A stretch of 64,000 nt of DNA from Nelumbo lutea (GCA_022828595.1 JAKGHH010000008.1:22932378-22996377); one strand, 5' to 3'; counted from the first letter of the stretch, positions 19,675 to 32,555 are shown. The notes: a model not told the origin generated them from the sequence alone. Translations and numbers: made by a program.

Positions 19675-20487
19675 GGTCCTATTTGATTCATGGGAATAGG
19701 GACTAGAATTGGAATTGAAGTAGTCAGTTGTTTGGTTGGGCAGAATCAGAATTCCATTTTCCTTCCTTATGGAATGACATTATCCCATTTGAGAGAATGG
19801 CTATTCCCTCCTTCTCCTTGGGAATGAAATCCTATTCCAGCTGATTTCAATTCCCATTTCGATTTCTGTTTGAACCAACCAGATTATGAGAACAAACCAT
19901 TCCAATTAGGGATGTCAACAGGTCGGTTTCGGCACGGGTTTGCACAGGTTTGCCTCAACCCTAACCCGACCTTCTAGTGCCCCAACCCGATAAGCCTTTA
20001 AAATGCATGATTCCTAAACACAACCCGACCCTATAGGGTTTAACCCAATATCAACCTGACCAGACTCAAAACATTTCAATTGCATGTTTTAAAGACATAA
20101 AATCCATTAATTTAAGCTAGGAAATTGTTTTATAGATTTTAAGGTGTCACTTTTCCCATTTAAGAAAAGAAGAAAACCAAAATCAATATTTAAATAAATC
20201 TTAAACTTTAATACTATAGAGTCAAAGTAAAAAAGTTACAAGAATGCTTTGTATATATGCAGGGTATCATGACCCGTTGGGATAGGTCAGTCAAAACTTA
20301 AACCCGACTCAAGTTAAGAATCAAAACCTTAACCCGACCCTAAACCTAATATACTCGACCCTAAGCCAACCCTATAGGGCCGGGTCAAGCCAGGTTTACC
20401 ATTTAACCCGACCCATTGACATCCCTAATTCCAATTTAAATTTTGAAGGATTTCGATTCCGATTCTGACTATGAACCAAATAGACCC
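19675..20487. mobile_element. PIF/Harbinger (Tourist-like) MITE with nested hAT element
   Basis: Ends GGTCCTATTTG and CAAATAGACCC with TTA on both sides (19672-19674, 20488-20490), a 3-bp duplication typical of PIF/Harbinger. The body is about 290 bp once the nested element at 19907-20427 is removed. A close relative lies at 27281-27530. Confidence 0.8.
19907..20427. mobile_element. hAT-type MITE nested in the Tourist-like MITE
   Basis: 521 bp, TAGGGATGTCAA to TTGACATCCCTA, flanked by an exact 8-bp duplication ATTCCAAT (19899-19906 and 20428-20435). Confidence 0.9.
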
Positions 20488-20490
20488 TTA

Positions 20491-21167
20491 ACATTTCATA
20501 AAAAAAAAATCGTCCAAATGTTCTTTTATGGTAGAAAAAACAAAAATGTCACAAAAGACAAAACATAGTAATTCACGATTTTATAGAGACTTGGCATATC
20601 AATTGAACAATCGACTAGTTATAGCATTTACCCATTTAAATTGCTCTACTAATAGCTCAAAATGATTATAATATTAAGAAAGAGATTTCAAAACAACAAA
20701 TCACCAACGATCAGACCATTAGAATCAAAACTCACCAATGTTACTAGGGGCTCTATTGCCCTTCTCTAGCTAAACTATGAGTGTAGCACTAACTGATTAG
20801 GTATAAAAGGGATCTCAATTTGTCAAAATTGCAACAACTAAGAGAAACCCTAATTACATTCCAAGACAAAGAATAGCAGTCTAATTGACTTTTTAGTCTA
20901 GAATGAAACAAAGGGAGGTAGGTTGAGCCTACCTTAATGTGAGTCTTCAACTGACTAGGTTTTGCTGAGATGACTATTTATTTTCTTAAATGTGTCTTAA
21001 TAGTTGAACCATAAGTTGGTGCTAGAATTGCTAACAAGTAGGGTATTAGAGAGATCGGAGCACCAACAATGATGACGATGAAATCTCAATTGTTGAAAAT
21101 GGGATGCTTCTCTCTGCACAATGTTGTCAATGGCGGGATTACCATCACGATCTCAATAACATGAAGA
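20491..21167. other. Intergenic, nothing seen
   Basis: No coding or repeat structure recognised. Confidence 0.5.
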
Positions 21168-21320
21168 TTTTTTTTTATATCTTTTGAAGGGATACACAAC
21201 GGGGTACCCCATCTCCCAACCCATAACTCCCCCCACCCAGGTGCAGGCGGGATTCGATCCCAAGTCTTTGCTACGACCAGCATGAGACCTTATCAACTAG
21301 CTGGTCGGAACCTTGCTCAG
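21168..21320 (-). mobile_element. tRNA-derived SINE
   Basis: On the minus strand it runs from a tRNA-like head to an A-rich tail (a run of T's at 21168-21176 on +). The head has a B-box-like GGGATCGAATCCC and an upstream A-box-like 'CCAGCTAGTTGATAAGG'. A C/G-rich body ('ggagttatgggttgggagat') follows. Flanks 'taacatgaagat' and 'tgacatgaaaat' match at 10 of 12 positions, a likely target duplication. About 150 bp. Confidence 0.72.
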
Positions 21321-21819
21321 TGACATGAAAATGGTATCATTACGAAAATGATGATCATTGAGATAGACAATGGTTTCTCATATTTCAGTTGTTCAAATCC
21401 TCCAAATGGTGAATCATCTGAATTTGGATTTTTCTTCAAAAAGATTGAACTCACACTATCCTTAGAGTCCTTGTAGCCATGTATTAAGAACATCTCCCCA
21501 TACGGAGACGTTCCCAATGCTGCAAAAGGTTGTGAGGATCAATTTGTGTTTCTCTTTCTTTTTCCCTTTCTCTCCTGCCCTTGTTATCTCCTACTTAACT
21601 GTTGCTCTTAGACTTCACTCTCACTAATTGTTGCTTATTAGAATGAAATTGGATTAAGATTAAACCTAAGAACTCATTATTAACTAAAATAATGAAGAAC
21701 CCATAAGCCCATTAATCAAAATAATCAAGAAGTCATTAATCAAAAAGCTATAAATGAGGGTATTGAGTGTAGATGAAACCACGAAATAGAATTGGAAATA
21801 ATTAAGTAAGCCAATACAC
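21321..21819. other. Intergenic, nothing seen
   Basis: No supported feature. Confidence 0.5.
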
Positions 21820-23374
21820 TAGGGGTGTAATCAAATCAAGTTCTAATCAAATAGTTCAGGCTCGAGTTAGATTAGGCTCGGTTCAAGTTTTATTTTAATT
21901 GAGTTCAAATCATGATTGAACCTTAGGGTAAGCTCGATTAGTTATTCACTCGAGCTCAATTTGGCTTGCAAGCTTATGAGCCTAGCTCGATTATATATCA
22001 GGACCTGTGAGATTCATGGGCTTTGTTAAGCCAAATTATTGTAAAAGAAACTTATGGCATTTTCAATTAAACGAAACAAATTCAAGTCCCACTCAAGCAT
22101 TATTTCTAAGTTGCATTCACAACCTAAGTTGCACCCTCAATGAGAGTGTCCAAGTTTGTTATTATTTTCTATTAATTTTACTAATTTTATTATTTCCAAT
22201 TTGATTTTAAAGTAATTATTCTTTATTAAATTGTATTATTTTTAAATTGAAATTAAATGGATTTTAAATTAGTGAAAATATTAACATAGATTTATAATTA
22301 CTTTTAAGTGCAATTTAAATGGATTTTAAGTCAGTGTTTTGAACTTGCCACTATTGGATGGTCGAATTGTTCAAACCATCACTTAGCCATGATTTTAGGT
22401 TCAGTTTTCCTATAACTTAGGATTTGGTAAAAATTTGTTTTACTCGAGTGATTGAACCATTGACCCATTCAACCCAGTTACTAGGTCATGGGTTGCACAC
22501 TAAATGTGTACGCAAACTTCTATAGGCCATAATTTTGCATTTGGTTGTTTAATTAGGGTGATCTTTATATCGATTTGGGGTAATCTTTCAAGATCTATGC
22601 ATCCCAAGGGCCAAATGTGCATTGTCCTGCTTTTTTTTTTTTTGCCAAAACCCCCTTTTTTGGCCTCAATCAATGGTTAACCAAACCGGACAACCAACGA
22701 ACCGACGGTTAACCGGTCGACTTTGGTTTGGTTTCGTCGATAACCCTGGCGCAATTTCAAAAATTAGCCTACGGTTCGGTTAACCACTAGTAGGTTTAGG
22801 TTCTAGGTTGATGGAAAAGTGTTTGCATAGGCAATAATTAAGCATAGGAAAGGGAAACGTTCCATTTTTTAAGAATATAAAAAAGGGAAAATGGCTAAAA
22901 AACCAGAGTGCAAGAATACATAGATATAGGTTGTGGAATTACCTAAAATTTAAAAAGAAAAAAAAAGAAAAAAAGGGGAAAAAAGATAGTTGCCACATTA
23001 GATCATTTTGGTTAATATTATATATACATATATATATTATAGTTTATAGAATATAAAAATATATTTTATAATATATTATGAAAAAACAATTTTTATGTAA
23101 AATGTATTTTTATATTTTATATATAATATAAGAATATACTATATATTATAAAAATATATCATATATTTTTAAAATATAAAAAATATTCAATTTTGAGATT
23201 TTAAGCCAAACTTGAGCTTATCAAATATTTAGTCGAATCAAGTTTGAACCAAAAAATAAGTTTGAATTTAACTCGAACTCAAGCTCGAGCTCGAGCTCGA
23301 ACCTAGTAGTATTTTAGTCAAGTCAAGCCTAGACATGCTAAAGTTTAGCTCGAATTGGCTTGATTGAACCCCTA
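21820..23374. mobile_element. hAT-like TIR element, with inserted sequence
   Basis: Outer ends TAGGGGTGTAATCAAATCAAG-like and CTTGATTGAACCCCTA, rich in 'gctcgagctcga' next to the ends. Flanks CAATACAC and CAATACTA share the first six bases of an 8-bp duplication. 1555 bp is long for this family; the middle (about 22335-22815, 'cagtgttttgaacttgcc' to 'ggttaaccactagtagg') looks like a separate inserted element, and 23010-23180 is a long A/T run. A decayed relative is at 48105-48590. Confidence 0.65.
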
Positions 23375-25278
23375 CAATACTATCAAGGACCCATGATTCT
23401 CCAATAAGTTGAATAATGTGCAAAAGGTCACTAGAAAATAGAATAAAGACCTTGACCACAAAAAAGAAGAATTTATGAGTTTTGCAAAAGAAGATGACAT
23501 AAGTGGTTATAATATCAAGCATTCAATAAGGATTGAGGAGGAAGGAAATTTCGTAAAGGTTGTAAAATCATTCAACGAGCATTCAATAGGAATCTATGAG
23601 TTTTGTAGGTTGTAAAAACTCTCACTTCTCACTTTGTATGTGACATGAAAACAATAGAAGAAATCAGCTCAAAAACAATAACTTCAAAATCAGATAAATT
23701 GATGACTTAAGCAATGTTTCAAGTAGGTCAACGATTGTTGTTGGCTACAATGGCAAATCGGAAGTTGTTGCGTTGACCAAGATTCTCTCAAGCTTTGGAG
23801 TTCTACCAAAGGAGAAAACAGTTAGTTACATAACAATGGGTGCAATGCTTGGCTATATGTCTTGAAAATCGTTAAAATGATATTGGATTATTTGCACATT
23901 TTTTATTATTTTTATTTATTCAAGTTAGTGAGGCGTCATTAGGCACCATATAGACAAAAGGTGAAAAACAATTGTACCACTCGTGTTTTTTGCAATCCTA
24001 TATTCTACATAAACCAAGGTATTTACACTTTAGGCATTTTATTTTGCTTTGGTGGACCTACCTACACAATTGGGTGTAGTTTGTCTCTCTATGTAAAAGC
24101 AGTAATCAATCTCAAGTCTTCACTACAACCAATCAAAGGCATTATCAGCTGCCAGTTGCCACCTTTCATTAATAATTATAGACCTATTGCCTTTGTGGTC
24201 TTAAATCGATTTGCAAAACCAATATAACAACATTACTTGTAATAATCTTGAACAGTTTATAAAATAGGAGATATACTTAATACTACGAGGTTTTTGCTGT
24301 TTAGTTCATCTCTGAAATCCTAGTTTCACCATACAATTGGGGGTAAGTGCCAGATTGAAATTGATGCCAATTTATGGGCGAATATGAGTGCTATAGGTGG
24401 AGGTATTCATAAATTTGAATTGTTGTAGATTTACAGTTCAAATCAGAATTCTGAGATGGAATACAATCTAAAAATCCCTAATACTAAAACATTACTGATG
24501 GATAGAAACAACAATATATATTACATACTAATAGAAAACTTTGATCCACATCAATAGATCTCTCCTTGCTACATTCACCATACCATTTTTTTCCTTTTTT
24601 TAATTTCTATTTTTTAATCCCCTTAATGTAGATGTAACATGTGTCATGCATAAACTTATCTAAAAGCATTCCCAACACAATTACCTAAAATCTGTCTTAA
24701 AATATCTCCCTCTCCTAAAGCACATGTGTCATACATAAACCTATTGCTTTCAATTAAATCTCATGTTTTCTCCAAAATTACTCTTTTAATTTTTAGTCCA
24801 AACGATTTCTACTACAACTGTCTCTTCACACCATTACAATCATACTCTCATCTCCTTGTCCCATTCTCTCTCTCTCTCTCTTTCTCTTAAATTAATTACT
24901 TTTTAACAAATATATACCCAGTTTTCTCTCTCATTACACCTGTCCATTCCCTCTCTCCGGCCCTCTCTCCCCCTCTCTCTTTTATTAATTATTTTAAAAT
25001 AAATGTAATGTATCCAAAACTAATTATCTTATTGAGTGGGCCTAATTTACTTAATATAATTCAATTAAGTAAAATAGTTTAACACAATTCAATTAGGCAA
25101 GTTAGTTTTTAAACTTAACTCAATTGACCGATAAATATAAATTAATCAATTAAATCAACTTGGTCAATTTGAATTAACTAACAAAATGAAACTAAATAAT
25201 AATTTAGGTAATTGGGATACGCACGGGTGTCTAGCTTCCCCAACCTGATAGGGTTAGGATGGGGATAGGGAATAACTA
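23375..25278. other. AT-rich intergenic, no gene
   Basis: Holds a CT-rich stretch at 24865-24895 and 24950-24980. No coding sequence or TE boundary could be supported. Confidence 0.45.
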
Positions 25279-25784
25279 GGGCCCTATTTGGTGCATCTTT
25301 TCACGTGAGTTGTTTCCTATTTAGAAAATTGGCAATTTACGTTTTTGTCTTTTCCCATTTGGTTGGGGGAAGATCTAGCTGCCAAAAACTCCATCCTGAA
25401 AAAGCATGGGAAGTCTGTTTCGGACTATTTTCGGAAAGCTCCAAATGCAGCTTTTCGAGTTTTTTTTTTTTTTTGTTTTGTCTTCACTTGGAAAAACGCA
25501 TCTCCAACCAAACAATTTGTGGGCTGCCAAGATCTTTATATAAAAGCCCATTGTGTCTTTTGGGAGATCGGCTTCAGTTAGTGCAAAGCCCGTTTGAACA
25601 GTTTTTACAGCCTTGCATCGAGAACATCTCCGTAGTTCTACACTTTATTTCATGAGGAAATATTCCCAATGCAAGGTTATGATGGTTGTTTGAATGGTTT
25701 TTACACTGACTGAATCCCATTTCGTCTTTTGGCTTGTCATATCTTCCTAAAGATCTTCCAAAACAGATATGCCAAACGACACCC
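25279..25784. mobile_element. Tourist-like MITE interrupted by a stem-loop repeat
   Basis: Left end GGGCCCTATTTGGTGCATC and a right end in 'agatatgccaaacgacaccc' match the complete copy at 26805-27121 (shared phrases 'gatctagctgccaaaa', 'cggactattttcggaaagct', 'ctccaaatg.ag.tt'). The TTA duplication is not preserved. About 150 bp of foreign sequence, including the 66-bp hairpin at 25611, breaks the right half. Confidence 0.65.
25611..25676. repeat. Short stem-loop repeat, copy 1
   Basis: Inverted arms CCTTGCATCGAGAACATCTC and a right arm reading 'gaaatattcccaatgcaagg'. The same arms recur in degenerate form at 32177-32253 and 61344-61412. Confidence 0.6.
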
Positions 25785-26804
25785 AAGATACCTGATTGGG
25801 GATCGACAGGGCGCAGTGAAGTCTCCATCTTGATAGAGAACCCATTGGAGCAAATTGGGAATTTGTACAATAATGCCACTTTGATAAATTTCCATGCTAT
25901 ATTAATGATGATAGTTAAGTGTTAAACCAATTTAGACTTTATTTTTTTCTTTATTTTAAGTAATTCTTTTTTCTAGAGAAAACTTTTAATTAAAAATCAA
26001 TTTGGGGATTTGGGTCCTTGATGGGGAACTTGCCTCTATGAGGCATGAAGGTTCACTTTTCTCCTCAATAAGGATCGAGGATGAGGATGGGGAGTATGGT
26101 CCCAAAGCCTGCCCCGTTGATACTCCAAAATTCTATTATGTCAATATATTAGATTAATTAAATTAGATATGTAAAAGTAAAAAGTTAATAATTAATAATA
26201 TATAATACCAATACATAAAGTTAGTCATAATAAAATAGTACTAAGAGAAATCGTGAAAATTATAATATGTATTAATTAATAAATAAAACCAAACAAGTTA
26301 ATAAGTATATATGCCTAATATTTCATTAGATGCTTTAAATTAGCCATGTGATCCAAAATTATTATTTGTATACTACACCTATATTTAAATTCCATTAAAA
26401 ATGAATAGATCTAATAAAAATAATAAAAATAAAAACAATTTACCTATCAAAAAAAGAAAAAAATAAAATTAATTTAAATTCAATTAATACTAAAAGTTAA
26501 CAACAATTTATCTAACCATAATAAAAATTAAGAAGCACTAATAGAAATATTAATACAAGTTTATCTAATAATACATAACCCTGAAATAATGCTTAGGTTG
26601 GAATCAATTTGGCTTTTTCCCAATTGAAAATGTTATTAGGGTCCTTCAACTGGATTTTGTTTAATAAATCTCGTGCATAGACACAAGATCCCTCTTAGAT
26701 TAGATATGTCAATTTAATTAATGCAACTTAACCATCTATTCTAATTTAGTTTGCATTGAATTAAAAATCACTTAGATTAATTATACCTATACGAGGTTAA
26801 GTTA
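25785..26804. other. AT-rich intergenic, nothing seen
   Basis: Mostly A/T runs, with no boundary or coding pattern. Confidence 0.5.
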
Positions 26805-27121
26805 GGGCCCATTTGGCACGTCTTTCTACACGGTCTTTCAATTGTTTACAAGTTGGGAAGACCAATTTTCGGTCTATTTCCATTTGACACGCGGAAGAGC
26901 TAGCTGCCAAAAGATAGGGCACCGAAAAGATGCAAAAAGCCCATTTTAGGCTGATTTTGGGAAACTCCAAATGAAGTTTCTCGTGTCTTTCGCATTTTAA
27001 TCTCGCGCAAAAAGATATGCGGAAAAATGCATATCTACCAAACATGCTTTAGGCTGCTCAGATCTTCATGCAAAAACTCAATGCCAGAAGGTCTTCCAAA
27101 AAAGACATGCCAAACAGGCCC
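26805..27121. mobile_element. Tourist-like MITE (PIF/Harbinger)
   Basis: 317 bp, ends GGGCCCATTTGGCACGTC and ACATGCCAAACAGGCCC, TTA on both sides (26802-26804, 27122-27124). It is the reference copy for the interrupted one at 25279. Confidence 0.85.
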
Positions 27122-27280
27122 TTAATTTATATATTAGATTTAGCTCATATTAGAAGTGATTGGAGATAAAAAAAAAATCGTTGATATTAATATAGAGTTT
27201 GCACCATTTTGTTTATATATATATATATATATATATATATTCATTTCTATTAATACTAAATTAATTAATTAACTATCTTA

Positions 27281-27530
27281 GGGCCTGTTTGGTTCACAGG
27301 AATAGAGGTCTGGAATCAGAATGGACCATTGTGATTCCAACAGTTTTGTTGGACAAAATCAGAATCCCTTCCCATTCCATTCCTAATGGAATGACATCCC
27401 CCCATTTGAGGAATGACCATTCCTTCCCACTCCCATGGGAATGAAATCCCATTCTAGCTAACTCCAATTCCCATTCCAATTTTTGTTTGGACCAAACAGA
27501 CTATGGTATAGACCGCAAGCCAATAAAGCC
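27281..27530. mobile_element. Tourist-like MITE related to 19675-20487
   Basis: Begins GGGCCTGTTTGGTTC after TTA. The right end is worn (inverted 'ggctttattgg') but again followed by TTA. The body shares 'ggaatgacat.cccatttgag' and 'gggaatgaaatcc' phrases with the 19.7-kb copy. A (TA)n run lies just upstream at 27211-27240. Confidence 0.7.
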
Positions 27531-29159
27531 TTAGATTAATCAATTATCTATTTATATATTTTTATTACATAAAATATTTTTCTTCTCGGGTAATGATATA
27601 ATGTTTACATTTCTTTTTAATCCCTTATATCTTCATATTGGATATCTGGGTATTCCCATGCATCACACGAGCCCTATTAGTATCTTTCTATAACAAATGT
27701 TCCAAGTATATAAATTCATAGCACAAGATTCCATTAAAATGCTACATAACCCTAAATTTTAAAAACATGAAAAAAAATTCAAGATAATTGAAATTAAGTG
27801 AATAACATAAATTAATATTAGTCTTTTATTTCTATGGAAATTAATATTCAAAATTGTTTTATAGTACCAATATGATAATGAAAGGGCACGATACATTGAT
27901 ATCTAAAAAAATTAATAAACCAATCAACCAATATCACAGAAGTGGTAATTAATCAACCATTGCTCGTCAAAATTAGTTGGAATAGGATTTGACTATGATA
28001 CTAGAAACACATGATACAAAAAACTTATAATCAATCAGCTCGTATCAAAATTTGATAATCAATCACATCCCTTGTAGCTTAGAACCAATAAGTATCATAG
28101 ATTTATAAAAAAAAAAAAAAAGTGAGATTTATCATGTAATTTTTTGGGGTTAGATTATGATACTGATGATATTGAAAAAATTTACAATCAATCAATCAAT
28201 CGACATTATAAAAAAAAAAAAAAAAATCAATCCCGTACGTTTTCATCAAAATTCACGGGAAGTTGTGATTATCAAAACCTTTTCAATATAATTTTCCAGC
28301 ATCATAGATTTTCCCACAACATCTTTATGGTGCCATACAAATTGCCTTCCAAGTTCTAAGCTGTGACTATTTCATCTCCAACATTACGTCACAGATGGCC
28401 CAGAGTCTGACATTTATAAATGGCATTTATGCAAGGAATGACGTTAAAATACGTCAGTAATTTTATATTAAAATGGTAAATTACAGATTGATTTCCTATA
28501 CTTTGAGAGTTAGGGACAAATGGACAATTGCCTCTAAACTTTTATTGGTAATAAAAACCCCTGAACTTTTGACAAAAAATTTCATAGGAAAAACCAAATG
28601 ATACGGGAAAGATATGAAATGGAAAGAGTTTTAATCAACACGTTAATGGTTTCAGTTTATTGGTCAATTGTTTTTCGGTATCATATATTTTCCTGTTTTT
28701 CATATCATAGTCGAACCCAAAAACTGCCATAAAAAAAGTCAAGAAATTTGTATGGTAACTTGGAATTGCAACAAATATACATGCAATTAATATCAGCTAA
28801 GCCAATAACCTTGAAAAAAAAAGGCTTAAAAATTGTTGATTAAAAACTATAATTTGGGAATTTAAAAAATTTCAAGCAATAAGGTGTTTGGCATTAATGT
28901 CGTTTCTTTAAAATTGATGCTACATCAGCACTACATCTAAAATCTGTTTTTCGAAATATGTCTTATGTTTGATTAACCATTTTTATGAAAATGTTTCAAA
29001 CCATGTATTGGAAATCGAGAAAGGTGTGGTGTGAAAAAAACACTTTTTTGATGCCTTTTTGTTTTTTCCATTATTGCAAAATAATGTATGTTAACATGGT
29101 ATTGAAAAATGTCTATGTGGCTGCAAGTAGAGGTGTAAATCTGGCTATGCCACCTGCGG
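27531..29159. other. AT-rich intergenic, no gene
   Basis: Around 28480-28600 is sequence in the style of a MULE terminal repeat ('ggacaaatggacaattgcc'), but no inverted partner was found. Two A runs are at 28111-28122 and 28212-28226. Confidence 0.4.
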
Positions 29160-29167
29160 CCCGGCAC

Positions 29168-29820
29168 TAGGGGTGTTCACATTGAATGTCAAACTGACCA
29201 AATCGGTCCGATCCAACCCGAGTTGGTCGATTATTTTAACCACCGATCGGTTTCAGTTTGAAACTGTTAATTCGGTACGGTTTCAGTTTTCATACATGAA
29301 AATTGAAATCAAACCGAACTAGACTTATCCTATATGTTTAACTGTTTAAGTAATTATTAATTAGTCCCTACCCTATATGCTAAAAGTTGATATATTTTGT
29401 TTGTGTTTGTTTGAACTTTGAAAAAAAATTGTTATTTATGATAAAAACCAAAAACATAAAACCAATACAAATATAATACAATGGTATAATAGTTAATTCA
29501 GTTTTGTATAAATTTAAATATATATTGACAAAAAAAAATAGTTTTTCATGAAAAACTAATCAATTTAAATATATATATATATATTACTTTTCATAAAAAC
29601 TAAAAAGAAATAAACTTAAATATAAATAGATATTTTAGTTTAATATATATATATATAAACCGACTAAACCGATAAGCCAACCCAAACCGACCCTTCATGT
29701 TTGGGTTGGTTTTGCTTCAGGGTTGAATAGTTTCGGTTTAGTCAATAAATAAACCAATTAGGTCAGGTCGTTTGAAGAAAATGACTCAAATTGATCCAAT
29801 TCGACCCATGAACACCCCTA
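29168..29820. mobile_element. hAT-type MITE
   Basis: 653 bp, TAGGGGTGTTCACATTG to CGACCCATGAACACCCCTA. Flanks CCCGGCAC (29160-29167) and CCCAACAC (29821-29828) differ by two G-to-A changes only, consistent with an aged 8-bp target duplication. Confidence 0.78.
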
Positions 29821-29828
29821 CCCAACAC

Positions 29829-30349
29829 GACTTTGGATTGGCCTAGCACAATGGTCGGGGCCGTGCTGGGCCTAGGGTTTTAGGCCCACAGGCCAGGCTG
29901 GCATAGCATGACCAAGCGGGCTGTGCCGCTCATAGCCCGCATGTCGACACAACTCAACACGACCCATGTATATATTATAATATAGATATAGATATAATAT
30001 AATATATAATATATTATATAAATTATAATTATATAATAATATATATTATATAATATATTAATAAAATAAACAATTGTTTTGAATTTTATTATACTAATTT
30101 ATTTAATTATTGTATATATAAGTAATTATATACATCAAAGTTCATATAAAATTAAAATTTTAAATTTTTTTCAATTGCTTTAAATAAATAGCTTTGACCC
30201 GATCCACGGCTCAGCTTGGCCTAAGGACTAGCCCGACCTGTGGCATAGCATGCTAAGGCATGAGTCAACACAAGCTTGGGCTATGGGCTATGCCAAGACA
30301 ATCCTCAAGTTATCCTAAGGGAGGGTGGCAAAGCCTGACATAGACCTAT
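29829..30349. repeat. Repeat sequence that hosted the hAT MITE
   Basis: G/C-rich phrases ('ggcccacaggccaggctggc', 'gctgtgccgctcatagcccg') flank an A/T-only core (29975-30150). The left part of the same unit probably lies at 29120-29167, before the MITE. Looks like another short non-coding TE but ends were not resolved. Confidence 0.45.
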
Positions 30350-31549
30350 GGGGTAGTGTCAAATTAGTACCCAAACTTTCAAATGTGTCATTGCAATACC
30401 CAAAAATTTAAAAAGTGTCAAATTGGTCCTACCATTAATTGGCCGTGAGTTATTGATCACGTGATGACATGTACAACTTAAAATTTTTGAAAATATCAAA
30501 ATTAACCTTCAAAAAAGATACATGAGAGTCATAAGAGAAAAAAAAAGAATATCGTCAACTCTCCTCTTTCTCTCTCCTTTGACTCCTAGAAAACCTCGAG
30601 TATCAAAAACGATACACGACCGTTGATGGCGAATCTGCCCCCAGCACTTTTGCTCAACCCTCCTTATGGCGGTCCAAGCGCTTCTTCCATTAATGCAAGG
30701 GCTGATCTCAGAGAAATTGTTCTTCTTGATCTCTCCAAGGTAAAGGTTCATTTATTGGGTTTGTTTATTTTTCCGTCCCTGGTGTTTGCTCTGTTTTGAT
30801 AAGAGAATTAAAAGAATCAGCTTTAACTCATGTTTCGTCATAGATCTCTTCGCCTACTTCCATTTATGGTTCAAAATGCATGAGATTTTGCACATCTAAG
30901 AAGGCCAGTGCGGCAACCAAATCGGTGCCAAGAGGATTACCATGTAGGCAAACATAGTTTTCTGTCGAGAAGATTTTGCACATCTTTGGTGTAATGCCCG
31001 TTGGCCCAGTTATTTCCGACACCAGACTGTCCAAAGACTAGCTGATCGGAGCACAATGAGTACAGGCCGGTTTCATCGTCTCCTTCTCAGTGAACTCAAC
31101 AAGCTAGCCCAACACTGGACTGTTCAAAGAATAACCGGTTGCAGCCTTGATGCTGTTGCTTTACGGAGGCGCAATTGTAATTGAGTTTCTTGAAGCTCTT
31201 TTATCCCTTTTGTTCTCACAGACTCGGAGGAATTGCAGAGAAATCTTGGTTTACACCTTCGGTGGATCTAAAAATCTAGTGATTCTGACCATTAGCATCC
31301 CAAATCTTTTGATTTGTTTCCGTTTCCGGCAGTGTTGGACGGTGATTCTGAGCACGGTTGCAGGAAAAGGGAATCTAAGAATTCGGAGAGGCATTCGAAT
31401 ATCAATAGATGATGGGTGAAGGGCATTATTGTCCTTTTACACGATATTTAACGCCCGTTAATGGATTTGGACTAACTTGACAGTTTTTCAAAGTTTGAAT
31501 ACTGTAGCGACTTATTTAAAAGTTCAGGTGCCAACTTAGAACTACTCCC
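30350..31549. mobile_element. Second Pack-MULE-like element
   Basis: Ends are imperfect inverted repeats of about 110 bp: left 'ggggtagtgtcaaattagta' onward, right 'tgccaacttagaactactcc' going inward to 'ttgacagtttttcaaagttt'. Inside is a captured RCD1/CNOT9-like first exon (30626-30739) plus unrecognised G/C-richer sequence. No 9-bp target duplication could be seen, so the class is inferred from TIR style and gene capture. Confidence 0.55.
30626..30739 (+). pseudogene. Captured RCD1/CNOT9-like first exon
   Basis: 38 codons starting at ATG, with 'MANLPPALLLNPPYGGPSAS' followed by 'DLREIVLLDLSK', then a GT donor (gtaaag). This follows the N-terminus of plant RCD1-like proteins (CNOT9 subunit of the CCR4-NOT deadenylase complex), whose start reads MANLP...GGPSAS and continues to an 'LRENALLELSK' block; about 10 residues are missing between the two. 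The armadillo-repeat body of about 280 residues is not found downstream. Position within a TIR element indicates capture. Confidence 0.62.
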
Positions 31550-32552
31550 AAAGTTCAGGGTACCAAAGTTCAGAAAATATTTTTTTGGAAAAACAGCCTA
31601 CTGTATACTTATACCAACGTTTTGAAAAACGATCCGGAGATGGAATCGTTTTGGCCACTGGTTTTCAGGTTGATAGTCTGACCATCCGATCAAATAGACG
31701 GTTTGTTTTGAAAAATAAATAAAAAAAATAAAAAATAAAAAAGGTAAAAAACCGTTCAATGGGGTCAATGGGTAAATGGTTCGACCACCCGAGTCAATGG
31801 ATTATTGACTTTTCAATGATTTGACCAAAAACCGGGTAGGGTCAATGGGTCAATGGTTTGATTACCCGAGTCGATGGATTGTTGACTTTTTTTAATGATT
31901 TTGACCGAAAACAAGGTATTGGGTAAAATGGAACTGGTTGCCTGAACGATTTCTGGGCCAAACGGCTAAACAAAACAATGAGATACATGGGTGTTTGTTG
32001 AAATGCCTATGTGGATCCGTGACACCGTTTTTTTGAAAAACAACCACAGTTCCAAACATCTCTCAAACACCCATTTGAATGTTAATGGAAGGGGTATTTG
32101 TTGAAATTAAATAAACGATAATACGACAGACATAATCAGTCTATGATCGGTTTCGTTCTTACACCGTCTCAACAGTACTTGCAATGTTGAATGTAAAATA
32201 TCTCTCATGAAATAATAAAGCACATGAATAATGAGATATTCCCAATGCAAAGGCTGTAAAGGCTGCTGGAACGGGCGTTGCCCCGACGGAAGCCGAGTTC
32301 CCCCAGTCGGCCCTGATCTCAACGTAAAATAGAAGCCCCCGCCAAAGGTGACGACGAGAGAGAAATCGATGAAAGGTTCATTGCGACGGATTCGAAAGCC
32401 AAAGTTTAGCCAAAATCCATAAACCGGGCAGAATCCGGAGCGGATCCCTGGATTCTCTTATACTTTTAGTATTTCTTATATTTCATCATTTCATTCATTT
32501 TTATTTTCCGTAGTAATCTGACTTCATTTTCATTTTCGTATACAAAAGCAAG
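31550..32552. other. Upstream region of PDS5 with repeat debris
   Basis: 31610-31930 contains repeated 'gggtcaatgggt.aatggtt.ga' phrases, a decayed relative of the element at 60318-60642. 32177-32253 is the second copy of the stem-loop repeat. G/C content rises after 32260, as expected towards a gene. No clear TATA box was picked out. Confidence 0.45.
32177..32253. repeat. Short stem-loop repeat, copy 2 (PDS5 upstream region)
   Basis: Left arm 'cttgcaatgttgaatg...atatctctcatg' and right arm 'catgaataatgagatattcc' / 'caatgcaaagg', about 700 bp before the PDS5 start codon. Confidence 0.5.
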
Positions 32553-32555
32553 ACC

